A DNA stretch of 5,579 bases from an uncultured Eubacteriales bacterium (GTDB taxonomy: Bacteria; Bacillota; Clostridia; Oscillospirales; Acutalibacteraceae): NCBI GenBank assembly GCA_900321905.1, contig ONXZ01000101.1:1-5579 (forward strand). Reading direction: 5' to 3'. The notes beneath the pieces are model-generated. The model was not told where the DNA came from. It saw nothing but the letters and a program-made list of their open reading frames with translations, and ran no database searches. A program made the translations under genes and the position numbers. Below are positions 1 through 4,831 of the stretch, piece by piece. How positions within the stretch are numbered: the stretch's first letter is position 1; each line of letters opens with the position of its first letter.

Positions 1-45
1 GGAATTTTGTAATACATTTATGAACTAAAATTACTTTGTCAAAAC

Positions 46-90
46 TGCTTTGCATCCTAAAATCAGCAGATTTTTTGTCAGAACAAAGCA
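46..90. repeat. Nested inverted repeat next to the 92-127 dyad
   Basis: TGCTTTG (46-52) is the inverted complement of CAAAGCA (84-90). Inside it, AAAATC (59-64) and GATTTT (69-74) form a second, AT-rich stem around AGCA. A near-exact direct repeat, TTTGTCAAAAC (35-45) and TTTGTCAGAAC (74-84), overlaps the structure. Together with the adjacent 92-127 hairpin this makes a compact run of potential RNA structure. The stems are short and could be chance in AT-rich DNA. Confidence 0.35.
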
Positions 91-91
91 C

Positions 92-127
92 AAATGTCCG
101 TTTGGGCTGACGCCCTAATGGACATTT
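92..127. repeat. Long interrupted inverted repeat downstream of the operon
   Basis: AAATGTCC (92-99) pairs with GGACATTT (120-127), and GGGC (104-107) with GCCC (112-115) around a TGAC loop. Between the two stems, plus-strand RNA would add one G-U and two U-A pairs with a single U-U mismatch, giving a nearly continuous 16-bp hairpin. The minus strand has an A-C and an A-A mismatch instead. It lies about 100 nt beyond the last stop codon. It could terminate the operon, although no good U-run follows on the minus strand, or belong to a dispersed repeat or structured RNA. Confidence 0.6.
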
Positions 128-223
128 TAATGTAGTTATGGCGGAAAAGATGCGATTTTTGGACTAACCTTCGTTACCGCACCTCGCCTTTATGACGGAC
201 ACCCCTTGGAAGCCGATTTCTCT

Positions 224-904
224 TTATTCGTCTTTATCAATATAAGTGCCGTCAAAGTTACAAAGTATGCTGAATCTGCCGAGTTTGTAAAATTGCTTTG
301 GCGTTTCATAAATGCCGTCTACATCGCTCACAGTAAGGTCGTCCTTACTGATTTTGCGTACTTTGTCACTGCAGCAGACATAAACATAATTTTCATCGGC
401 GGAGGCAAAGTAAGGCGCACTGAATGTGTCTTGCTCTTTGCCGCCGATTCTGATGTCGGTGTTAAAATTCTCTGCGTTAAAACGTATAACGCTGTCCTCG
501 TTTTTGCAGACTGACCAAAAGTATTCGCCATCGTTTACAAGCGAGGTAACAGGTTTGTCGTTGTAGCAAAGTTTTTTTGTCCACACAAGTTCGCCATCGC
601 GGTCAAACAGACCCGCTTCGCTGTCCTCTGACATAACGAGCACGTTTTTGTTTTCAAGAATAATTGCGCTGCAGTTAACATATTCGCTTATCTGCTGGCA
701 AATTCTCTCAAAAGCGTGACCGTATTTTTTCATTTTGTAAACGCTTGTCGTCACAACTTCCTTTTCACCGGTTTCAAAATCGAGTATAAAGAAGTTTGAT
801 TTTGCCTCAGCCAAGTCGCCCATAGGCACGCTTTCGGCAAAAATTATTTTTGTGTCCGAGTATTTAACAACATCAATTATGTTTTTGTTTGTAATCTTAA
901 TCAA
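224..904 (-). CDS. Unrecognised 226-residue protein, beta-propeller-like, coupled to rex
   Basis: I do not recognise a named family. The gene starts at a TTG at 904 with AAGGAG 7 nt upstream and overlaps the end of rex by 8 nt, so it is very likely co-translated with rex. The product is acidic, with no signal peptide or membrane segment, so it is probably cytoplasmic. Strand-like modules ending in turn motifs recur about every 40 residues: SNFFILDFETGEKEVV (36-51), AGLFDRDGELVWTKKL (97-112), SVIRFNAENFNTDIRI (138-153), VYVCCSDKVRKISKDDL (174-190) and FSILCNFDGTYID (211-223). This periodicity resembles a small or incomplete beta-propeller of the WD40/YncE/PQQ-repeat sort, but the repeats are weakly similar and no catalytic motif is visible. 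Being last in a Rex-aconitase-isocitrate dehydrogenase operon hints at a link to redox or central carbon metabolism. It contains several cysteines (C69, C78, C113, C133, C177, C178, C215) without a metal-binding spacing. That the gene is real is well supported; its function is unknown. Confidence 0.8.
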   Translation of the reverse strand: MIKITNKNIIDVVKYSDTKIIFAESVPMGDLAEAKSNFFILDFETGEKEVVTTSVYKMKKYGHAFERICQQISEYVNCSAIILENKNVLVMSEDSEAGLFDRDGELVWTKKLCYNDKPVTSLVNDGEYFWSVCKNEDSVIRFNAENFNTDIRIGGKEQDTFSAPYFASADENYVYVCCSDKVRKISKDDLTVSDVDGIYETPKQFYKLGRFSILCNFDGTYIDKDE

Positions 905-1544
905 CGTTCTGCTCCTTGTACTCGTTAGTCAGATAACTGAGCGTCATCAGACTGTCTGTAAGATGTACGTTTTCAACAAGAACCTCAGGATGTGCCATTG
1001 CAATATCGTAGTTTGAAAAATTCCAAAAGCTCGTAATACCAAGTTTGCACAGCAGGTCTGTGAGTTCCTTCATATCATTTGAAGGAATACAGATTACCGC
1101 GCATTTTGGAGCGTTATCAATACAGAAGTTTTCAAGATAGTCGGTGTGCCGTACAGGTATACCGTGTATTATTTTACCTGAGATAGCCTCGTTTTTATCA
1201 AAGATACCAACAAGCTGGAAACCGCTGTCCCGTGTAAAGATTTTTGATGACACAGCGCGTCCGAGATTACCTGCGCCAATCAGGATAGTTTTAACTTTGT
1301 TGTTAACGCAAAGTATTTCGCCGATTTTGTTATACAGTTCAGGCACGTTATAGCCGTAGCCCTGCTGGCCAAAACCGCCAAAGCAGTTAAAATCATGCCT
1401 GATTTGTGAGGCAGTGAGCCCCATTCTTTCGGCGAGTTCCTTTGAACTAATCCTGACAATGCCGTTAGATTTAAGTGTTTCCAAAAATCGGTAATATCTG
1501 GGAAGTCGCTTTATAACCGAAATAGAAATATCATTTTTTTCCAT
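897..1544 (-). CDS. rex: Redox-sensing transcriptional repressor Rex
   Basis: Rex is a homodimeric repressor that binds operator DNA when NADH/NAD+ is low and is released by NADH. The 215-residue protein, starting at the ATG at 1544, has the full family length. Residues 1-80 form the winged-helix domain, with SVIKRLPRYYRFLE at 9-22, the helix-turn-helix around SSKELAERMGLTASQIRHD at 33-51, and the wing segment GGFGQQGYGYNV at 56-67. The Rossmann domain follows, with GAGNLG at 90-95 and acidic D116 at the end of the second strand. The C-terminal NVHLTDSLMTLSYL (192-205) fits the dimer-swapping helix. The CFGGFGQQG wing resembles Rex proteins of Clostridia, whose sites read TTGTTAA-N4-TTAACAA, rather than the FGEFGKRG form of Bacilli. 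It is the third gene of the operon, overlaps the next gene by 8 nt, and probably acts on the operon's own promoter. Longer starts at 1550 or 1553 are possible. Confidence 0.96.
   Translation of the reverse strand: MEKNDISISVIKRLPRYYRFLETLKSNGIVRISSKELAERMGLTASQIRHDFNCFGGFGQQGYGYNVPELYNKIGEILCVNNKVKTILIGAGNLGRAVSSKIFTRDSGFQLVGIFDKNEAISGKIIHGIPVRHTDYLENFCIDNAPKCAVICIPSNDMKELTDLLCKLGITSFWNFSNYDIAMAHPEVLVENVHLTDSLMTLSYLTNEYKEQNVD
912..917 (-). promoter_or_regulatory. Ribosome binding site supporting the TTG start at 904
   Basis: AAGGAG inside the end of rex lies 7 nt before the TTG at 904. This strong, well-placed site is the main reason to accept a rare TTG start for the last gene and suggests translation coupled to rex. 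Confidence 0.7.
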
Positions 1545-1548
1545 TTTC

Positions 1549-1555
1549 ATCACCT
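1549..1555 (-). promoter_or_regulatory. Ribosome binding site that fixes the rex start
   Basis: AGGTGAT on the minus strand is complementary to seven bases of the 16S rRNA 3' end. It overlaps the in-frame GTG at 1553 and ATG at 1550, which cannot be used with it, and leaves 4 nt to the ATG at 1544. That ATG is therefore the preferred start. Confidence 0.65.
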
Positions 1556-1563
1556 GATATTAA

Positions 1564-2742
1564 TTATTTTGTCATTTCAGTAATTGTTTGCATTACATAG
1601 TCGCCGAATTCCTCGCAGGTGCAACCTGTGTCACGACCTGTAATAGTGAGTTTTTTCTCCTCAAACATACACTTGTCAAGCGCAGCTTCAAGAGAGTTAG
1701 CCTGTGCCTGATAACCGATGTGTGACAGGAGCATTACAGTTGCCCTGAGCATTGAGCAAGGGTCAGCATACTGACCTCTGCCCTCGGTAATCATACGCGG
1801 TGCAGAGCCGTGAATAGCCTCAAACATAGCATACTTTTTGCCGATGTTTGCGCTGCCTGCAGTACCAACGCCGCCCTGGAACTCTGCCGCTTCGTCAGTG
1901 ATAATATCGCCGTAAAGGTTAGGCAGTACAAATACTTTGAAGTCGCGGCGTCTTGCAGGGTCAATAAGTTTGGCTGTTGTGATATCAACATACCAGTCGT
2001 CAGTCACGATGTCGGGATACTGCTCGCCGATTTTCTTTGCAGTGTTGAGGAACTTGCCGTCTGTAGTTTTAATGATATTAGCCTTTGTGATAATAGAAAC
2101 TTTGCCTTTGTTATTCTTTTCAGCATAATCATAAGCAAGTTTAGCGATTCTTTCACAGCCTTCCTGTGAAGCAACTGTAAAGTCAACTGCAAGGTCGTCT
2201 GTGATGTTAACACCGTGCGAGCCTACAGCGTAGCCGCCTTCTGTGTTCTCACGGAAGAATGTCCAGTCAATGCCTTCTTCAGGAACTTTAACAGGGCGCA
2301 TATTTGCAAACAGGTCGAGTGCTTTACGCATAGCAACGTTAGCAGACTCAACGTTTGGCCACGGGTCGCCCTGACGCGGAGTAGTTGTCGGGCCTTTAAG
2401 GATAACGTGGCAAGCCTTGAGTTCTTCAAGCACGTCATCAGGAATTGCCTTGCCCTGTGCGGCTCTGTTTTCAATAGTAAGACCGTCGATAATCTTAAAC
2501 TGCACCTTGCCGCTTGCAACCTCGTCTTTAAGCAGGAACTCGATTACTCTCTGGCTCTCTTTAGTGATAATCGGACCAATGCCGTCGCCGCCGCAGATGC
2601 CGATAACAATAGTATCAAGCGCCTGATAGTCGGTGAATTCCTTGTCCTCTTTAATTTTTTTTGCTCTTTCAAGTTGTGATTCCATCAGCGCTCTGAACTT
2701 TGCAACAGCCTCGTCCAGAGCCTTGTTTTCAATATCAGTCAT
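1564..2742 (-). CDS. icd: Isocitrate dehydrogenase (isocitrate/isopropylmalate dehydrogenase family)
   Basis: The 392-residue enzyme most likely oxidatively decarboxylates isocitrate to 2-oxoglutarate, the step after aconitase. Family motifs run in order: GGDGIGP at 51-57, GPTTTP at 117-122, the substrate-binding segment with S133, N135, R139 and R149 (ANMRP), RENTEGGY at 164-171, lysine K220 in TKANIIK, metal-binding D279 and D283 in NLYGDIITD, and FEAIHGSAP at 307-315. S133 and N135 favour isocitrate over isopropylmalate. About 40 helical, charged residues precede the Rossmann-like start, an extension many relatives lack. The coenzyme-specificity segment after HGSAP reads RMITEGRGQYADP, neither the NAD-type DI nor the NADP-type KY, so coenzyme choice is left open. 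The ATG at 2742 is preceded by GGAGGT (2758-2753) at 10 nt. It ends 19 nt before rex. Confidence 0.9.
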   Translation of the reverse strand: MTDIENKALDEAVAKFRALMESQLERAKKIKEDKEFTDYQALDTIVIGICGGDGIGPIITKESQRVIEFLLKDEVASGKVQFKIIDGLTIENRAAQGKAIPDDVLEELKACHVILKGPTTTPRQGDPWPNVESANVAMRKALDLFANMRPVKVPEEGIDWTFFRENTEGGYAVGSHGVNITDDLAVDFTVASQEGCERIAKLAYDYAEKNNKGKVSIITKANIIKTTDGKFLNTAKKIGEQYPDIVTDDWYVDITTAKLIDPARRRDFKVFVLPNLYGDIITDEAAEFQGGVGTAGSANIGKKYAMFEAIHGSAPRMITEGRGQYADPCSMLRATVMLLSHIGYQAQANSLEAALDKCMFEEKKLTITGRDTGCTCEEFGDYVMQTITEMTK

Positions 2743-2765
2743 AAAAATACATACCTCCGTATAAC

Positions 2766-4703
2766 TTATTTGTTCATCTCTCTTGTGTAGTCAAGCAGAC
2801 CGCCGCAAAGAAGCATTGCTCTCTGACGCTCAGAAAGGTGAGATGAATCAAGCGCGTACTCTTCGCCTTTTGTGATATTTTTAAGTACAACAGGTTTGCA
2901 GTTTTCAATGCAGTCTCTGATGTCAGCAAGTTCAAGTTCGTCGCCTTGTGTAATTTTGTCGTAATCTGCCTCATTTGCAAATGTAAACGGCAGGATACCT
3001 GCGTTAACAAGGTTTGCAACGTGAATTCTTGCAAAACTCTTTGTGATAACTGCCTTAACACCAAGATAAAGCGGAACAAGCGCAGCATGCTCTCTTGATG
3101 AGCCCTGACCGTAGTTTGCGCCGCCAATTACAAAGCCCTTGCCCTCAGCCTTAATTCTCTCAGGGAAAGTTTCATCGCATACGCCGAAGCAGTACTGTGA
3201 AAGGTGAGGAATGTTTGAGCGGTAGGGGAGAATCTTCGCGCCTGCAGGCATAATGTGGTCAGTTGTGATGTTGTCGCCAACCTTAAGCACAGCCTTTGCA
3301 GTAATGCTCTGCGGCAGCGGTTCAGTTTTCGGGAAAGGCTTGATGTTTGGTCCGCGCAGAACTTCAACATCTTTCGCTTCCTCAGGTGTAGCAGGCGCTT
3401 CAATCATATTGTCGTTAACAATAAACTTGCTCGGCATTGTAATGCTCGGTGCTTCGCCGAGGTCGCGCGGGTCAGTGAGGTAACCTGTGAGTGCAGACGC
3501 CGCTGCAACTTCAGGTGATACAAGATAAATCTGAGCGTCTTTTGTGCCGCTTCTGCCTTCAAAGTTACGGTTAAATGTACGCAGCGAAACACCGCCGCTG
3601 TTTGGACTCTGACCCATACCGATACACGGACCGCAAGCAGATTCAAGAATTCTTGCGCCTGCACTAATCATATCAGACAGCGCGCCGTTGAGAGCAAGCA
3701 TATTAAGCACTTGCTTTGAGCCCGGTGCAATGCAAAGCGAAACGCTCGGGTCAATGGTCTTGCCTTTGAGAATAGCCGCAACTTTCATCATATCGGTGTA
3801 AGACGAGTTTGTGCAGGAGCCGATTGCAACCTGGTCAACTTTAATTTTGCCAATTTCGTCTGTTGTTTTAACGTTGTCCGGCATGTGCGGGCAAGCCGCC
3901 ATTGGTGTAAGCGAACAAAGGTCAATATCAATAACCTCGTCATATTCTGCATCAGGATCAGGCAAAATCTCTGTCCAGTCGTTTTCTCTGCCCTGTGCTT
4001 TAAGGAATGCGAGTGTAATCTCATCTGACGGGAAGATAGATGTCGTTGCGCCGAGTTCCGCACCCATATTAGTGATGGTTGCTCTCTCAGGTACAGAAAG
4101 TGTTTTAACGCCTTCTCCGCCGTATTCAATAATCTTGCCAACGCCGCCCTTAACGCTCATAATACGCAGAACTTCAAGAATAACGTCTTTTGCTGAAACC
4201 CAAGGCTTGAGGTAGCCTGTAAGGTTAATTCTTGTCATCTTTGGCATCGAAATATAGTATGTACCGCCGCCCATTGCAACAGCAACGTCAAGACCTCCTG
4301 CACCCATAGCCAGCATACCGATACCGCCGCCGGTAGGTGTGTGGCTGTCAGAGCCGATTAATGTTTTGCCCGGAATACCAAAACGCTCAAGATGTACCTG
4401 GTGGCAAATGCCGTTACCGGGACGTGAGAAGTAAATACCGTGTTTTTTGGTTACAGTCTGAATAAATCTGTGGTCGTCGGCATTTTCAAAACCTGTTTGA
4501 AGTGTGTTGTGGTCGATGTAAGCAACAGAGCGTTCAGTCTTAACTCTGTCAACACCCATAGCCTCAAATTCAAGGTATGCCATTGTGCCGGTAGCGTCCT
4601 GTGTAAGGGTCTGGTCAATGCGAAGTCCGATTTCAGTACCGACTTTCATTTCTCCCTCAACAAGGTGCGCCTTAATGAGTTTTTGTGCAAGTGTAAGTCC
4701 CAT
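2766..4703 (-). CDS. Aconitate hydratase (aconitase), single-chain 645-residue type
   Basis: Aconitase isomerises citrate to isocitrate through cis-aconitate in the cytoplasm using a [4Fe-4S] cluster. From the ATG at 4703 the protein has 645 residues, matching the shorter bacterial aconitase type (about 640-660) rather than the roughly 890-residue AcnA/IRP1 type. The dehydratase domains fill about residues 1-440: YIDHN at 62-66, GSDSHTPTGGG at 117-127, and cluster ligands C297 (GSCTNS), C357 and C360 (ACGPC). A linker leads to the swivel domain, about 465-645, with TTDHIMPAG at 480-488 and the active-site serine motif GSSREHA at 534-540. All expected catalytic motifs are present, so the enzyme should be active. 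It is the first gene of the operon, 23 nt before the isocitrate dehydrogenase gene. A homoaconitase or isopropylmalate isomerase role is less likely because those are usually split into two subunits and the neighbour fits the citrate route. The symbol is left blank because several acn names apply. Confidence 0.95.
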   Translation of the reverse strand: MGLTLAQKLIKAHLVEGEMKVGTEIGLRIDQTLTQDATGTMAYLEFEAMGVDRVKTERSVAYIDHNTLQTGFENADDHRFIQTVTKKHGIYFSRPGNGICHQVHLERFGIPGKTLIGSDSHTPTGGGIGMLAMGAGGLDVAVAMGGGTYYISMPKMTRINLTGYLKPWVSAKDVILEVLRIMSVKGGVGKIIEYGGEGVKTLSVPERATITNMGAELGATTSIFPSDEITLAFLKAQGRENDWTEILPDPDAEYDEVIDIDLCSLTPMAACPHMPDNVKTTDEIGKIKVDQVAIGSCTNSSYTDMMKVAAILKGKTIDPSVSLCIAPGSKQVLNMLALNGALSDMISAGARILESACGPCIGMGQSPNSGGVSLRTFNRNFEGRSGTKDAQIYLVSPEVAAASALTGYLTDPRDLGEAPSITMPSKFIVNDNMIEAPATPEEAKDVEVLRGPNIKPFPKTEPLPQSITAKAVLKVGDNITTDHIMPAGAKILPYRSNIPHLSQYCFGVCDETFPERIKAEGKGFVIGGANYGQGSSREHAALVPLYLGVKAVITKSFARIHVANLVNAGILPFTFANEADYDKITQGDELELADIRDCIENCKPVVLKNITKGEEYALDSSHLSERQRAMLLCGGLLDYTREMNK

Positions 4704-4710
4704 ATGCACC

Positions 4711-4716
4711 CCTCCT
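4711..4716 (-). promoter_or_regulatory. Ribosome binding site that fixes the aconitase start
   Basis: The perfect AGGAGG lies 7 nt before the ATG at 4703 but only 1 nt before the in-frame GTG at 4709. The ATG is therefore the start; the longer GTG reading adds two residues and has unusable spacing. Confidence 0.85.
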
Positions 4717-4718
4717 AC

Positions 4719-4737
4719 TTGTTTAATTTTTTAACAA
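4719..4737. promoter_or_regulatory. Rex-like operator over the aconitase operon start site
   Basis: On the minus strand TTGTTAAAAAATTAAACAA has the TTGTT...AACAA symmetry of Rex operators and begins four bases after the -10 box, over the expected start site, where a bound repressor would block initiation. It is 19 nt long against 18 for the usual TTGTTAA-N4-TTAACAA. In the 18-nt register one half is perfect and the other matches 5 of 7 positions. The rex gene lies in the operon this promoter drives, which supports autoregulation. Direct binding is inferred. Confidence 0.55.
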
Positions 4738-4741
4738 ACTT

Positions 4742-4770
4742 ATTATATAATATTAATATATTAAAGTCAA
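4742..4770 (-). promoter_or_regulatory. Sigma-70/sigma-A type promoter of the aconitase operon
   Basis: Reading the minus strand, the -35 box TTGACT (4770-4765) is followed by 17 bp and a perfect TATAAT -10 box (4747-4742). One mismatch in twelve positions with optimal spacing makes this a strong housekeeping promoter. The start site would fall near 4735, giving a leader of about 30 nt that carries the ribosome binding site at 4711-4716. No other comparable promoter was noticed in the short gaps farther down the operon. Confidence 0.85.
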
Positions 4771-4774
4771 ATTT

Positions 4775-4790
4775 TTAACAATATTGTTAA
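4775..4790. promoter_or_regulatory. Perfect 16-bp palindrome upstream of the -35 box, candidate distal operator
   Basis: TTAACAATATTGTTAA is an exact palindrome ending four bases upstream of the -35 hexamer of the aconitase promoter. Its arms, TTAACAA and TTGTTAA, are the two halves of the clostridial Rex operator (TTGTTAA-N4-TTAACAA) but in the reverse, outward order. It could be a divergent pair of Rex half-sites or the target of another dimeric regulator. An alternative Rex register from its inner half (4781 back to 4764, TTGTTAAAAATTTGACTT) would overlap the -35 box but matches the consensus in only 11 of 14 defined positions. Confidence 0.45.
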
Positions 4791-4807
4791 TCTTTTTTAA
4801 TAAGTAG

Positions 4808-4829
4808 GGGAGGGTCTCCTGACCCTCCC
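4808..4829 (-). terminator. GC-rich hairpin just after the SCIFF maturase gene, probable terminator
   Basis: A perfect 9-bp inverted repeat (GGGAGGGTC and GACCCTCCC) with a 4-nt loop begins two bases beyond the maturase stop codon. Position and stability suit transcription termination or 3'-end protection of that gene's mRNA. The minus-strand transcript lacks a clean U-run after the stem (CTACTTATT, then A residues), so it is not a textbook intrinsic terminator. It separates the maturase gene from the promoter of the aconitase operon. Confidence 0.55.
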
Positions 4830-4831
4830 GC

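Larger units (their letters stand above)
1..223. other. Gene-free left end, structured intergenic DNA
   Basis: No supportable coding region was found in either strand between the window edge and the stop codon of the last gene. All open frames are very short and lack ribosome binding sites. The left half (about 35-127) is dominated by the inverted repeats described separately. The right half (about 131-223) has only weak 4-bp complementarities, such as GCGG at 141-144 with CCGC at 177-180. The 3' end of the aconitase-rex operon transcript must lie in or beyond this stretch. Confidence 0.6.

Noticed and set aside
59..77. Plus-strand terminator formed by AAAATC-AGCA-GATTTT followed by T residues
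   Set aside because: The stem is only six pairs, five of them A-T, and the T-run is partly used in the stem. No plus-strand gene is visible to its left, so I keep it only as part of the nested repeat.
78..125. A 15-codon minus-strand open frame starting with ATG inside the 92-127 hairpin
   Set aside because: It has no ribosome binding site, sits in a hairpin arm and ends almost at once. There is no evidence that it is translated.
206..514. 102-codon open frame on the plus strand at the end of the operon
   Set aside because: It mirrors the last minus-strand gene, has no ribosome binding site of note, and its hydrophobic composition is what antisense of an acidic beta-rich protein gives.
1545..1563. 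Separate promoter for rex
   Set aside because: Only 19 nt separate the isocitrate dehydrogenase stop from the rex start, and no promoter boxes were seen there. Co-transcription is the simpler reading.
2215..2679. 154-codon open frame on the plus strand
   Set aside because: It lies wholly opposite the isocitrate dehydrogenase gene, whose motifs are intact. Its translation shows no domain and is explained as an antisense shadow. The same applies to the plus-strand frames at 1810-2169, 3811-4215 and 4440-4778.
2766..4703. 3-isopropylmalate dehydratase or homoaconitase instead of aconitase
   Set aside because: Those enzymes are usually two separate subunits in bacteria. This is one chain with the swivel domain fused, next to an isocitrate dehydrogenase-like gene.
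4719..4790. FNR/CRP-type operator (TTGAT-N4-ATCAA or TGTGA-N6-TCACA)
   Set aside because: Neither pattern occurs here. The dyads are built from TTGTT/AACAA words, which fit Rex better.
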